44,800 nt of DNA from Chelativorans sp. Marseille-P2723 (GCF_902809845.1 NZ_CADDWI010000012.1:20001-64800); one strand, 5' to 3'. Positions 18,856 to 27,411 are shown, counted from the stretch's first letter. Program-made: numbers and translations. The notes: generated from the sequence alone by a model not told the origin.

Positions 18856-19800
18856 CTAACCGTCGCCGCGAACTACTTGTGCCAGCGCGCCGATCTGTTC
18901 CAGATCGTAGGGTGTGGTCTGATAGACCTGATTGATCCAGTTGCCAAAGAGCAGATGAGCGTGCGAACGCCAGCGGTTAAGCGGCGGGCTCGTCGGATCA
19001 TCGTCAGGAAAATACCCGTGTGGCACACCGATGGACACGCCAGCGGCCACATCGCGCTCATACTCCTCCTTCAGCGAGGTGGAATCATATTCAATGTGGT
19101 TGAACATGTAGAGGCGGTTACCCGTCGTCTCGGTAAGCAGACACGGCCCCGTGACATCCGACTCCATCAGCACTTCAAGCCCCGAACCGGCAGGGATGTC
19201 AGCACGGCGCACTTCCGTCCAACGTGAGACGGGAATGGCAAAGTCATCCGAGAAGCCAGCCAGATAGGGAGAAGCCGGCGCATTGTTACGATGCCGGAAC
19301 ACGCCGAACGCCTTCTTTTGAAGCGTGTGTTTCGGAATTCGGTGGAAATGCCAGGCAGCGGCCATAGCACCCCAGCAAATGAAGAAGGACGAATGAACAT
19401 TGGATTTCGTCCATTCGAAAATACGGGACAGCTCATCCCAGTAAGTCACCTCCTCGAAGGGCAGCAACTCCACCGGGGCGCCAGTAACGATGAAGCCGTC
19501 GAACTTGCGGTCCGCCACCTCCTCCCATGTCTGGTAGAAGGAAATGAGATGGTCTTCCGGCGTGTTCTTGGCCCTGTGATTGCCGATGCGGATTAGTGTC
19601 AGTTCCACCTGCAGTGGCGTCGCGCCGATCAGCCGGGCAAACTGGGTCTCGGTGCGAATCTTGTTCGGCATGAGGTTGAGGAGCCCGATCTGCAACGGCC
19701 GAATGTCCTGGCGCAGCGCCGTTCCCTCGTCCATCACTGAGATGCCCTCGCGTACAAGCACGTCGCGAGCGGGGAGCTGGTCGGGAATCTTGATGGGCAT
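18856..19800 (-). CDS. metAA: Homoserine O-acetyltransferase, MetA-fold (MetAA)
   Basis: This enzyme activates the hydroxyl of L-homoserine, the first methionine-specific step. The 314-aa protein matches the MetA family exactly in numbering: nucleophile C142 in [12 protein letters not shown], and H235 and E237 in FNHIEYDS. Residue 111, which sets acyl-donor choice in this family, is glutamate (TGAPVELL). Glycine there gives succinyl-CoA use as in E. coli, and glutamate gives acetyl-CoA use. I therefore predict O-acetylhomoserine despite the common label succinyltransferase. The ATG at 19800 is chosen over one at 19818, which falls in the terminator U-tract. Expression is controlled by the upstream SAM-II riboswitch. 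Confidence 0.93.
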   Translation of the reverse strand: MPIKIPDQLPARDVLVREGISVMDEGTALRQDIRPLQIGLLNLMPNKIRTETQFARLIGATPLQVELTLIRIGNHRAKNTPEDHLISFYQTWEEVADRKFDGFIVTGAPVELLPFEEVTYWDELSRIFEWTKSNVHSSFFICWGAMAAAWHFHRIPKHTLQKKAFGVFRHRNNAPASPYLAGFSDDFAIPVSRWTEVRRADIPAGSGLEVLMESDVTGPCLLTETTGNRLYMFNHIEYDSTSLKEEYERDVAAGVSIGVPHGYFPDDDPTSPPLNRWRSHAHLLFGNWINQVYQTTPYDLEQIGALAQVVRGDG

Positions 19801-19811
19801 TCTGCGGCTCC

Positions 19812-19847
19812 AAAACAAAAGACCGGCGGCGAAATCGCGGCCGGTCT
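19812..19847 (-). terminator. Intrinsic terminator between SAM-II aptamer and metA (attenuator)
   Basis: GACCGGC/GCCGGTC stem (19821-19827 with 19840-19846) with a small inner GCG/CGC pairing, followed leftward by TTTTGTTTT (19820-19812). It lies between the riboswitch and the metA start codon, so it fits an expression platform working by transcription attenuation. Confidence 0.75.
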
Positions 19848-19861
19848 CAGCAGATTTGCAT

Positions 19862-19924
19862 CGCTCGGCCTTTTAGCAACTTGTTTTACGTGGCTGCAAG
19901 CCGACCGGCCAAATCACCACGAAC
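19862..19924 (-). promoter_or_regulatory. SAM-II riboswitch (S-adenosylmethionine aptamer) of metA
   Basis: On the minus strand the leader reads CGTGGTGATTTGG, then GGCTTGCAGCCACG, then AAACAAGTTGCTAAA-AGGCCG. This is the SAM-II consensus almost base for base. P1 forms between CGTGG (19921-19917) and CCACG, and the pseudoknot between the GGCC of the first loop and the GGCC after CTAAA. SAM-II elements are typical of alphaproteobacterial metA leaders. SAM binding should shut off methionine synthesis. Confidence 0.93.
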
Positions 19925-19931
19925 TGCAAGT

Positions 19932-19960
19932 TATTTAGGACCGGCTACCCTTTGCGTCAA
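19932..19960 (-). promoter_or_regulatory. Promoter of the metA riboswitch leader
   Basis: TTGACG (19960-19955), exactly 17 bp, then TAAATA (19937-19932) on the minus strand. Transcription would start near 19925, at the 5' edge of the SAM-II aptamer, which supports the call. Confidence 0.6.
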
Positions 19961-20009
19961 TGGACCTGATGAGCTAAAGCAGGCCGCTTCGATCACTGGA
20001 ACTGTTCTG

Positions 20010-21110
20010 ATGACAATGCCCGACCGCCCGCAGCCCAAGCCTGGCATCATGGATATAGCTGCCTATGTGCCCGGCCGCGAGACCGCAGCAGGCGCAGCCA
20101 AGGTTTGGAAGCTATCCTCCAATGAGACGCCTCTCGGCCCCTCCCCGGCGGCTGTTCAGGCAATCGAAGCGGCAAGCCGCCATCTGGAGATTTATCCCGA
20201 TGGCGCTGCGACCAAGCTGCGCGAGGCGATTGCCGAAGTGCACGGGCTCAACCCGGCAAACATCCTGTGCTCCAACGGATCGGACGAATTGCTTGGCCTG
20301 CTTGCCCATACCTATCTGAAGCCCGGCGATGAAGGCATCTATACCGAGCACGGTTTCCTGGTCTACCGCATCCAGATCCTGGCAGCGGGCGCAACGCCTG
20401 TCGTGGCAAAAGAGAAGGATGAGCGGGCCGACGTGGACGCCATTCTCGCCTGCGTGACGGAGCGCACAAGGGTGATCTTCCTTGCCAATCCCAACAATCC
20501 TACCGGCACCTACCTGCCGGTGGACGAGGTGCGTCGCCTGAGGGCGAGCGTGCCTCAGCATGTGCTTCTGGTGCTGGACGCAGCCTATGCCGAGTACGTC
20601 CGGCGCAACGACTACGAGGCGGGAATTGAACTCGTATCCTCCTCGGAAAACGTCGTCATGACGCGGACCTTCTCGAAAATTTACGGGCTGGCGGGCCTTC
20701 GTATCGGCTGGATGTATGCGCCTGCCCATGTGATCAACGCCGTGAACCGGGTGCGCGGACCGTTCAACGTCAACGCGCTTGCCATCGAAGCGGGAGCGGC
20801 GGCTGTTCGCGACAAGGTGCATCTGGAAAATGCAATCGCCCATAACAGAACCTGGTGCGACTGGCTGACGAGGGAATTGACCGAACTCGGTCTGAGGGTA
20901 ACTCCGAGCGTCGGCAATTTTGTCCTGATCCATTTCCCGCATGACAGCGGCAAGTCGGCCGCCGAAGCTGACACCTATCTGACTGCGCGCGGCTATATCT
21001 TGCGGCGGGTAGATGCTTATGGCTTCCCAGACGCATTGCGCATGTCGGTGGGAGCGGAAGAAGCAAACCGCGGCGTGGTTGCGGCCATTACCGAGTTCCT
21101 GAAAGGCTGA
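20010..21110 (+). CDS. hisC: Histidinol-phosphate aminotransferase
   Basis: This PLP enzyme converts imidazole acetol phosphate and glutamate to histidinol phosphate; many bacterial HisC proteins also transaminate aromatic keto acids. The 366-aa protein (start ATG 20010; ATG 20016 also possible) has [13 protein letters not shown] near 34-46, the NPNNPTGT motif near 160-166, the AYAEY tyrosine, PLP lysine K223 in [17 protein letters not shown], and the final RxSxG-like [11 protein letters not shown]. The frame stays open upstream to 19881, but that part is antisense to the SAM-II riboswitch and cannot be trusted. It overlaps tyrC by one base, implying a role in tyrosine synthesis too. Confidence 0.93.
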   Translation: MTMPDRPQPKPGIMDIAAYVPGRETAAGAAKVWKLSSNETPLGPSPAAVQAIEAASRHLEIYPDGAATKLREAIAEVHGLNPANILCSNGSDELLGLLAHTYLKPGDEGIYTEHGFLVYRIQILAAGATPVVAKEKDERADVDAILACVTERTRVIFLANPNNPTGTYLPVDEVRRLRASVPQHVLLVLDAAYAEYVRRNDYEAGIELVSSSENVVMTRTFSKIYGLAGLRIGWMYAPAHVINAVNRVRGPFNVNALAIEAGAAAVRDKVHLENAIAHNRTWCDWLTRELTELGLRVTPSVGNFVLIHFPHDSGKSAAEADTYLTARGYILRRVDAYGFPDALRMSVGAEEANRGVVAAITEFLKG

Positions 21111-22054
21111 TGCCTGTGCCCAAGTTTGAAAAGATCGCATTGATCGGTATCGGTCTCATCGGCTCCTCGCTGGCGCGCGTCATCCGCCGCGAGGATCTGG
21201 CACAGTCCATAGCGATTTCCACAAGGCGGCCCGAAACACTCGCACGCGCTCGTGAGCTTCGACTTGGGGACGAGTATCACGCAAGAGCAGGCGACGCCGT
21301 CGCCGATGCGGATCTGGTGATCGTATCGGTGCCTGTGGGCGCGTCCGGCCAAGTCGCAGAAGCGATTTCGGACGTTCTCAAACCGGGCGCAATCGTTACC
21401 GATGTCGGCTCCACGAAAGCCTCGGTCATCCGCCAGATGGCGCCGGTTCTGCCGGAATCGGTGCACTTCATCCCCGGCCACCCGATCGCGGGCACGGAGC
21501 ATTCCGGGCCGGATGCCGGCTTTGCCGACCTCTTTGACGGGCGCTGGTGCATCCTCACGCCCCTGCCTGCAACAGACGAGAAGGCACTGCAGAATCTGAC
21601 GCAATTCTGGGAAAGGTGCGGCTCCAAAGTTGATACCATGGGCGCGGAGCACCACGACATGGTGTTAGCCATCGTCTCACACCTGCCGCACCTCATCGCC
21701 TACAATATCGTGGGCACCGCCGATGACCTGGAGACCGTAACCAAATCGGAAGTGATCAAGTATTCAGCTTCCGGTTTCCGCGATTTCACGCGGCTTGCGG
21801 CTTCCGATCCGACCATGTGGCGCGACGTTTGCCTGCACAACCGCGACGCAATTCTGGAGATGCTGGCGCGGTTCTCGGAGGATCTCTCTGCGCTTCAGCG
21901 GGCTATCCGGTGGGGTGACGGGGAGAAGCTTTTCGACCTTTTCACCCGCACCCGCGCGATCCGCCGCTCCATCATCGAAGCGGGGCAGGAAGTGGATGCG
22001 CCCAATTTCGGGCGCCACGCGGCGCTGCATCCGCAAAAATCAGACGTAGAATAA
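21110..22054 (+). CDS. tyrC: Prephenate/arogenate dehydrogenase (cyclohexadienyl dehydrogenase)
   Basis: The 314-aa enzyme oxidatively decarboxylates prephenate or arogenate on the way to tyrosine. It has an N-terminal NAD(P)-binding Rossmann fold (IALIGIGLIGSSLARVIRR, residues 8-26) and conserved TDVGSTKASV. The substrate region includes FIPGHPIAGTEHSGP and EHHDMVLAIVSHLPHLIAYN, with the catalytic histidine in HPIAGTEHSG. Its ATG shares a base with the hisC stop (TGATG), so translation is coupled. No regulatory ACT domain or chorismate mutase fusion is present. The order hisC-tyrC suggests the upstream aminotransferase supplies or consumes the same aromatic intermediates. Confidence 0.93.
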   Translation: MPVPKFEKIALIGIGLIGSSLARVIRREDLAQSIAISTRRPETLARARELRLGDEYHARAGDAVADADLVIVSVPVGASGQVAEAISDVLKPGAIVTDVGSTKASVIRQMAPVLPESVHFIPGHPIAGTEHSGPDAGFADLFDGRWCILTPLPATDEKALQNLTQFWERCGSKVDTMGAEHHDMVLAIVSHLPHLIAYNIVGTADDLETVTKSEVIKYSASGFRDFTRLAASDPTMWRDVCLHNRDAILEMLARFSEDLSALQRAIRWGDGEKLFDLFTRTRAIRRSIIEAGQEVDAPNFGRHAALHPQKSDVE

Positions 22055-22106
22055 AACGCGCCTTCCCCGGCATATTGGATGAGCCGGATCAGCACGCGCT
22101 TGGTCT

Positions 22107-23078
22107 TTAGATCGGGGGAATGCGCCCGAGGGGCATGAACCCAGCAAATACCCGCCCGCGCACAATTTTTAGCTGGATCGGTACATCGTCGAATGCGGTC
22201 GCCATCTTCGCAACTTCGCTGCCCACGCTTGGAAAGAGCTTTGCAAGAATAACGGCCAGCTTTCCGGCGTCCTGCATCCGGATGGTCAGGTCAGCATCTA
22301 TAAGACCATCAAAGCTGATCGAGATAGGACCGGAAAGAGCAAGAGCCGCATCTTCGCCCACAAGGCCAACGACCATTTCCTTCACCAGTGCGGAATGGCC
22401 TTTAACGTCCAGCGATTCGCCCCGAAACAGGCTGATCCCACCATTCACGACAGCAAGCACCCTGCCCTCCAGCGGTGGAACATCGGGGATAACCCCTTCA
22501 CTCAGCATCAGCCCCTGAAAACTGAAGGCCGTCTCCAGATCGTTCTCCTTCTGGCGCGAATGGAGCATCGCGGAAGCAAGGACCGCAATCAACGAGCCAC
22601 CCTCTAGCGGAGCAAGCTCCACGTTGCGCCCTTCAAGCGCAATACTTTCGGGAAGCCGCGAGGCAAGCCTGGTGCTGCCCCTCAGGCTGTCCCAGGATAC
22701 AGTTAGCGGCAGGACAAAAGGAAGCTGGATGGTGGCCGGACCATCCAGCTCGCCCAGGACGCGACGTGGCCGGTAGACATTGGCCGCGGAGCGCAAGGTG
22801 CCAGCCCTGAAGGAAATCCCGCTTCTCACATTTTCATAGAACACGCTGCGGCAGAATATGCCAATTCGGAAGGGGAAGCCTCTTGCCTCCGGCTCTTCGC
22901 AATGCGCGCGCACACCGTCGCCATTGATTGCCGCCACTGACAGCGCGGCGCGGCGCTCCAGCATATTGGCCGCATAGTGCCAAAGGCCGGTATAGGCCAG
23001 AACAGCGACGATAATTGCCGCCGCCAGCCATAAAATGCGACGGGAAAACCGTGAGCCCGTCTGTGTTCTTGACGCCAT
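22107..23078 (-). CDS. DUF2125 domain protein, membrane-anchored
   Basis: The 323-aa protein has a short basic N-terminus, one transmembrane segment (ILWLAAAIIVAVLAYTGLWHYAA, about 14-36), and a long extracytoplasmic part rich in beta-strand patterns. The sequence EEPEARGFPFRIGIFCRSVFYEN is typical of the DUF2125 family, found mainly in alphaproteobacteria; function is unknown. I chose the ATG at 23078, which has GAGG four bases upstream, over the one at 23114. The gene is divergent from the ChaC-like gene (62 bp between starts) and converges on tyrC. Confidence 0.82.
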   Translation of the reverse strand: MASRTQTGSRFSRRILWLAAAIIVAVLAYTGLWHYAANMLERRAALSVAAINGDGVRAHCEEPEARGFPFRIGIFCRSVFYENVRSGISFRAGTLRSAANVYRPRRVLGELDGPATIQLPFVLPLTVSWDSLRGSTRLASRLPESIALEGRNVELAPLEGGSLIAVLASAMLHSRQKENDLETAFSFQGLMLSEGVIPDVPPLEGRVLAVVNGGISLFRGESLDVKGHSALVKEMVVGLVGEDAALALSGPISISFDGLIDADLTIRMQDAGKLAVILAKLFPSVGSEVAKMATAFDDVPIQLKIVRGRVFAGFMPLGRIPPI

Positions 23079-23140
23079 CCCACCTCTCCCGCTACCCGAA
23101 TCAGCTCCTGCCATTCATGGCTTCGTAGAGTTCAGGTTAA

Positions 23141-23656
23141 ATGGACAATTTTTGGGTATTTGGCTACGGATCGCTCATGTGGCGCCCCGGTTTTGCCCAT
23201 GTGGAGACGAGAAAAGCAAGACTTTACGGCTATCGCCGTGCGCTTTGTGTCAAATCCCACATTCACCGCGGCACCCCGCAACGGCCGGGCCTCGTCCTTG
23301 GTCTTGATCGGGGCGGATCATGCCTCGGTCTAGCCTTCTCTGTGCCTGGCGCGCTTTCCGCCGAAGTGCTCGCCTATCTGCGCGAGCGCGAATTGGTGAC
23401 AAATGTGTATCTGGAGCGACGCCTTCCCGTCCGCCTTGAGGGTGGACCGGTCGTGGAAGCGCTGGCCTATGTCGTCGACCGAACGCACTTCCAATATGCG
23501 GGCAAGCTGGACGCCGCGTCCGCCGCTCAGAGGGTTTCTGGAGCCACCGGGCGGTCCGGGCCCAATGAAGAATATGTCATCAACACTGTCCAGCATCTGA
23601 GGGCACTGGGGATCCGGGATCCCTGGCTGGAAGAGGTTGCAGAGCTGATCGCATGA
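23141..23656 (+). CDS. ChaC-type gamma-glutamylcyclotransferase
   Basis: ChaC-type enzymes cleave glutathione to 5-oxoproline and Cys-Gly in the cytosol. The 171-aa product opens with the substrate-binding signature WVFGYGSLMWRPGF (5-18) and contains YLRERELVTNVYLERRLPV, where a glutamate is the catalytic acid/base of the family. The C-terminal AGATGRSGPNEEYVINTVQHLRALGI block is also typical. It is slightly shorter than E. coli ChaC. Together with gloB in this window it touches glutathione turnover, though the two genes are far apart. It converges on the acyltransferase gene. Confidence 0.88.
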   Translation: MDNFWVFGYGSLMWRPGFAHVETRKARLYGYRRALCVKSHIHRGTPQRPGLVLGLDRGGSCLGLAFSVPGALSAEVLAYLRERELVTNVYLERRLPVRLEGGPVVEALAYVVDRTHFQYAGKLDAASAAQRVSGATGRSGPNEEYVINTVQHLRALGIRDPWLEEVAELIA

Positions 23657-23666
23657 TCAGTGAGGT

Positions 23667-24479
23667 TCAGAGAACTGCGGCCCTTGCCGGCGTGCCGATT
23701 TCGATCCCCAGTTCAGCCAACCGGCGGCATGCCGTTTCAGGCAGCGGTGGTGGATTGGGCCCGGTTGCTGCCTCGATCAGCAAGGCGTCGCATGCAGCCT
23801 CGGTTTCACTGATAAGACGATCCCGAAATTCCTCGCGTGGGAGCCCAGGTTCGATCGGCGGCAGGAAGCGGGCGTGAATGGTCCCGGGATGGCGCAGAAA
23901 CTTGCGGCGGGGCCAGTAAAGGCCCGCGACATGGGCAACCGGCACAACCGGCACGCCCAGTTCGGCATAAAGCTCGACTATGCCGTACTTGTAGAGGGGC
24001 TCCGCGCCGGGAGGCCGGCGCGTGCCTTCCGGGTAGATGATGAGTTGGCGATCCTCTTTCATGCGCTCCTTGGCCGCCGCGACGGCCTTTTTCAACGCTC
24101 TTGCTCGGCTTCCACGGTCGATCGGGATCATTCGCATCTTGGCGACATACCAACCAAAGAACGGTATCCATACCAGTTCCCGCTTGAGGATATAGACAGG
24201 ATCGGGGATCCACGGCAGGAAGGCGATCGTGTCCCAGAAGGATTGGTGCTTGGGCGCAATGATGCACGGCCCTTCAGGAAGGTTCTCCAGCCCGGAAATC
24301 TCCACTCGTGTACCTGCCAGAACCTTGTGCAGCCAGAGCGATGAAGCAGCCCAGACCTTCGGTACGAACCAGGCCTTCTTGCGCGGCAGCAGGAAGTAAA
24401 CAGGTGTCCAGAAAATCATCTGGACGATCAGGTTGAGATAGAAAGAAACGTTGAAAGCCAGCGAGCGGAGGATGAGCAT
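23667..24479 (-). CDS. plsC: 1-acyl-sn-glycerol-3-phosphate acyltransferase (PlsC family)
   Basis: PlsC-type enzymes transfer an acyl chain to lysophosphatidic acid at the inner membrane during phospholipid synthesis. The 270-aa protein has hydrophobic N-terminal helices, the catalytic H-x4-D motif in APKHQSFWDTI (about 76-81), the EGTR motif (IIYPEGTRRPPG) and the VPVVPVAHVAG block. Paralogues may use other acyl acceptors such as ornithine lipids, so the symbol is a family-level call. I start at ATG 24479; a GTG at 24509 would add ten residues. It lies 101 bp after ydcF on the same strand, and a tail of about 60 residues follows the conserved domain. Confidence 0.88.
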   Translation of the reverse strand: MLILRSLAFNVSFYLNLIVQMIFWTPVYFLLPRKKAWFVPKVWAASSLWLHKVLAGTRVEISGLENLPEGPCIIAPKHQSFWDTIAFLPWIPDPVYILKRELVWIPFFGWYVAKMRMIPIDRGSRARALKKAVAAAKERMKEDRQLIIYPEGTRRPPGAEPLYKYGIVELYAELGVPVVPVAHVAGLYWPRRKFLRHPGTIHARFLPPIEPGLPREEFRDRLISETEAACDALLIEAATGPNPPPLPETACRRLAELGIEIGTPARAAVL

Positions 24480-24580
24480 TGAAAGTCCCGGATCGAGGCG
24501 CAACTTCACGCCCCGATGCCGTGACTAGCCCAATTGGGCTTACAGGCAAAGTGCGAAGAACTGTACCGCGTGCATAGCAG

Positions 24581-25270
24581 CTACCTTGTTGCAGCCGCTG
24601 CACTGAACTCCTGAACGTGCTCGGTGCCGGAAAACAGCAGGAGACCACGGGCAAGGGATGCCAGATACTTCGCATATTCGGTCATCAGCACCCGCAGTGC
24701 ATCGGGATTGGTCAGCCAAGCGCCGACCGTCAGTGGTGTGTTAACGACAGGGTAAGGATGCAGGTCCGCGCCCGGCAATATGCGGCGCATCTCCAAGAGG
24801 CTGCGGGGTATATGGTAATTGTTGGTGACTATAATGATGCTGCCATAAGTGTTGGCGCTTGCCCACTTCGCACTCTCCTCGGCATTGCCGATGGTATTGA
24901 GCGCGGCACGGTCGATATCGACGCAACATCTGAAGAGGTCCGTGTCACTGCCGGTTGCCATCCGTAGATCGTCCGCGCGCGCGATGGGGTTGACGCCGCT
25001 GATAAGAAGCCGCCGACCCTTCCCCGCCTTCAGAAGTCCTAGTCCGGCATCAATGCGTGACTGACCTCCAGTCAGTACGACGATCCCGTCCGCGGATTGG
25101 AGTTCTCTGGGCGGTTCAAGATGCGCGACATGGTCAGCGAAAACAGCAAATCCGGCCAGGAAAGCACCGATACTAAAAAGGAAAACAGCGGCTACCGCGC
25201 GGAACGCAATGCGCCCGAATCGTCGGCGCTTGTAGCCAGCCCCCGCGTGTAAGGCCGCAAGTTCACTCAT
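24581..25270 (-). CDS. YdcF family protein (DUF218)
   Basis: The 229-aa protein has a single N-terminal transmembrane helix (AVAAVFLFSIGAFLAGFAVFADHV, about 25-48) and a DUF218 domain. Typical pieces are ADGIVVLTGGQSRIDAGLGLLKAGKGRRLLISG and NTIGNAEESAKWASANTYGSIIIVTNNYHIPRS. E. coli relatives (YdcF, ElyC, SanA) are linked to envelope integrity, and ElyC to peptidoglycan-precursor lipid metabolism. The biochemical reaction is uncertain. Its position between ftsEX and plsC, an order I recognise in other Rhizobiales, supports an envelope role. A terminator-like structure lies upstream, so it may have its own promoter. Confidence 0.88.
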   Translation of the reverse strand: MSELAALHAGAGYKRRRFGRIAFRAVAAVFLFSIGAFLAGFAVFADHVAHLEPPRELQSADGIVVLTGGQSRIDAGLGLLKAGKGRRLLISGVNPIARADDLRMATGSDTDLFRCCVDIDRAALNTIGNAEESAKWASANTYGSIIIVTNNYHIPRSLLEMRRILPGADLHPYPVVNTPLTVGAWLTNPDALRVLMTEYAKYLASLARGLLLFSGTEHVQEFSAAAATR

Positions 25271-25328
25271 TCTATATCGCTAACCTCAAAATACAGTAAA
25301 TGCCAGTCCCCGCTGGGGAGAACGGCTT

Positions 25329-25357
25329 AAAAAAAAATTACGGCTGGCTTCAGCCCG
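25329..25357 (-). terminator. Probable intrinsic terminator after ftsX
   Basis: On the minus strand a 5-bp stem GGCTG/CAGCC (loop AAGC) is followed, after GTAA, by nine T residues (25337-25329). The stem is short but the U-tract is long. It lies just past the ftsX stop codon and would separate ftsEX from ydcF-plsC, perhaps partially. Confidence 0.5.
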
Positions 25358-25369
25358 TGATCGGCCCTT

Positions 25370-26368
25370 TCATGGCTCGATCCGCCTAAGATAGGCCATT
25401 ACGGTGACGTGGGAGGTGGCGGCGGTTAAGACGGCGATGAGCAGCACGATCAAGGCCACGCCCAGATAGCCTGAGAGGCCGATGGAGAACGTGCCAAAAA
25501 GGGCGGCAGCCTGGTCGCCCTCCGGTGTGGCGATGTTGCGTGAGGACCACCATGACACGATCACGAAAACAATGACGGCGACCAGCCCTCCCGCCACCGC
25601 GCCGCGTGCGCCAGCCAGAAGGAAATGCCTGCGGAATTGACGGGCAATGAAGATCGCTTCCGCACCCACGAAATGAAGAACTTCTATGACATGTCCGTTA
25701 CCCGCCATCGCGCCTCGCGTGGCAAAGATGACGGTGAGCGCCGTAGCTGAAAGCATCAGAGCCAAGACTCCCATGCCGATCGTGACTGTGGTGCGGGACA
25801 TGGCAACCAGCCTGTCTACCCATGTGCGATGGTCGTCGAGGATCGCATTCGGAACTGCTTGCCGGAGTTCTGCGCGCATGGCGGCAAAATCGGGTTTGTC
25901 TGCCGGATCAATGGTGACGATGATGAGGCGCGGCACCGGCAGTTCGTTGATATCCAGCCCGGGCCCGAGCCACGGCTCAAGAAGACGAGCGGTTGCCGTG
26001 TCGCTCACGATCGAAGCATCGCGCACGCCGTGATAGCTGGCGGCAATTCGCCTGGCGGTAGCCAGAGCTCCCCCCATATCCAGGCCCTCCGCCGGCTTGA
26101 TCTGAATGGTCGCCTCGCGAGCAATCTGCGTCTGCCAGGTGGAAGCGGTATCACGTACCAACGTCACTGCACCGAGTGTGAGGCAGGACAGAAAGGTCAT
26201 GATGGCAATGACAAGCACCATTGCCCGCCCCGCCACATTCTCCCTTGGCACGATTGCTGTCTGTCCATGGCGCAGAAGCGAGCGTTTCCATCTGGCGCCG
26301 ATTGCAGTGCTGACGCGCTGTGCGAGACTCCTGGCGATCGCCCCGGCTCCGCTGGACGCCCTAGTCAT
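25370..26368 (-). CDS. ftsX: Cell division protein FtsX
   Basis: FtsX is the membrane subunit of the FtsEX complex at the division site, which conveys ATP hydrolysis to periplasmic wall hydrolases or their activators. The 332-aa protein has a cytoplasmic N-terminus, TM1 (MVLVIAIMTFLSCLTLGAVTLV, near 50-70), a roughly 100-residue periplasmic domain, and three C-terminal TM helices (GMGVLALMLSATALTVIFA, GAVAGGLVAVIVFVIVSWW, YLGVALIVLLIAVLTAATS). FEVLHFVGA-type sequence (VIEVLHFVGAEAIFIARQF) between TM2 and TM3 is conserved. The ATG at 26368 overlaps the ftsE end by 8 bp (ATGACTAG), so the subunits are translated together. Confidence 0.94.
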   Translation of the reverse strand: MTRASSGAGAIARSLAQRVSTAIGARWKRSLLRHGQTAIVPRENVAGRAMVLVIAIMTFLSCLTLGAVTLVRDTASTWQTQIAREATIQIKPAEGLDMGGALATARRIAASYHGVRDASIVSDTATARLLEPWLGPGLDINELPVPRLIIVTIDPADKPDFAAMRAELRQAVPNAILDDHRTWVDRLVAMSRTTVTIGMGVLALMLSATALTVIFATRGAMAGNGHVIEVLHFVGAEAIFIARQFRRHFLLAGARGAVAGGLVAVIVFVIVSWWSSRNIATPEGDQAAALFGTFSIGLSGYLGVALIVLLIAVLTAATSHVTVMAYLRRIEP

Positions 26369-27020
26369 AGATTTCGAGCCTTCCGCCGGAAAGAACCATG
26401 CGGCGCGCATCCACCTGGTCCATGAGGCCGATGTCGTGCGTCGCGATTAGCACGGCGGTTCCCATACGGTTAAGTTCAATCATGAGGTGCAGGAGCCGCC
26501 GCGCAAGTTGCGGGTCCACATTGCCGGTAGGCTCGTCCGCCAGCAGGATGCGTGGCTGCTCGACAAGCGCGCGTGCGATCGCGGCACGTTGCTTTTCTCC
26601 ACCCGACAGGACCGGTGGCAGCACATGCATGCGGTCGCCCAGGCCAACCCATCGCAGAAGTTCCACCACGTCAGCGCGGTAGCTTGATTCTTCCTTTCCG
26701 CGCACGCGTAGAGGCAAAGCCACATTTTCATAGGTAGTCAGATGATCAAGCAGGCGGAAATCCTGGAAGACCACGCCGATGCGGCGGCGAAGATGCGGCA
26801 GTTCCTCGCGCGTGATCCGCGAGCGATCCTTGCCGAAGATAGTGATAAGGCCTCGCGTCGGCCGCAACGACATGAAAAGAAGCCGGAGCAGGGTCGTCTT
26901 GCCAGTTCCCGATGGCCCACTCAAGAACTGAAAAGACTTGTCAGGCAGGTGAAAGGAGACATCGCGAAGGACCTCCGGACCCATACCATATCTAAGACCT
27001 ACATTCTCGAAGCGGATCAC
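26361..27020 (-). CDS. ftsE: Cell division ATP-binding protein FtsE
   Basis: FtsE is the cytoplasmic ABC ATPase of FtsEX. The 219-aa protein shows Walker A GPSGTGKT (35-42), Q-loop VVFQDFRLLDHLTTYENVALPL, signature LSGGEKQRAAIARAL, Walker B ILLADEPTGNVD and the switch histidine in ATHDIGLMDQV. I start at the GTG at 27020 (product MIRFENVGLRYG), the usual FtsE N-terminus. The open frame extends 44 codons further upstream, but that part would include the CtrA-type site and reads as non-conserved sequence. ftsX follows with an 8-bp overlap. Confidence 0.95.
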   Translation of the reverse strand: MIRFENVGLRYGMGPEVLRDVSFHLPDKSFQFLSGPSGTGKTTLLRLLFMSLRPTRGLITIFGKDRSRITREELPHLRRRIGVVFQDFRLLDHLTTYENVALPLRVRGKEESSYRADVVELLRWVGLGDRMHVLPPVLSGGEKQRAAIARALVEQPRILLADEPTGNVDPQLARRLLHLMIELNRMGTAVLIATHDIGLMDQVDARRMVLSGGRLEIYD

Positions 27021-27411
27021 GTGGACAGACCTGCATTGACGAGGAACGGGGACCGCCGGCGGGAAAGGGGCGGTATCCCACCATTCATAATTTATGGTTA
27101 ACGCATCGTGAAGATAGGTGGTGGGAAGCACCGGGTGCGAAGCATCGTTCATTCATATCCCTTATTGAGGAAGAGCGGAAGGATGATCCGGCGCTTGCGA
27201 CAAAAGACGGTAGAGATCGAGCGCGATCATCGCTCCGTAAATCCCCGCCAACATCCGGAAATGGCGCGGTCTGGCTTGCGCCCTATTTTCTGGGGACAAG
27301 GCGCGGGCAGATTGCGGAGGAAAGCGTGTTGCACTTCTACAGCCGCTGAGCTGTCTCTATTAAAGGTGGTGTGAGATCGGTTCCCGGAAACGTTTGTGGG
27401 AGTAAGGACGG
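27021..27411. other. Divergent ftsE/hpt intergenic region
   Basis: 391 bp with no convincing gene. The open frame 27108-27374 (plus) gives a basic 88-residue product with no recognisable similarity. The ftsE-proximal half holds a CtrA-type motif (27087-27101). The hpt-proximal end has the ribosome binding site AAGGA before the ATG at 27412. I do not see a clear sigma-70 promoter for hpt. Confidence 0.5.
27087..27101 (-). promoter_or_regulatory. CtrA-type binding site upstream of ftsE
   Basis: Minus strand TTAACCATAAATTAT: TTAA, seven bases, TTAT. The CtrA consensus is TTAA-N7-TTAA, often beginning TTAACCAT, so seven of eight defined bases match and the preferred extended half-site is complete. 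It lies 67-81 bp upstream of the ftsE GTG. CtrA is the master cell-cycle regulator of alphaproteobacteria, and ftsE is, as I recall, a reported CtrA target in Brucella. Confidence 0.6.

Noticed and set aside
19881-20009. N-terminal extension of hisC from an ATG at 19881
   Set aside because: It runs antisense through the SAM-II aptamer and the metA promoter, and the added residues do not resemble HisC. The ATG at 20010 gives the normal length.
20112-21140. 342-codon minus-strand open frame across hisC
   Set aside because: It is a shadow of hisC in high-GC DNA, His/Arg/Gln-rich with no family resemblance, while hisC itself is unmistakable.
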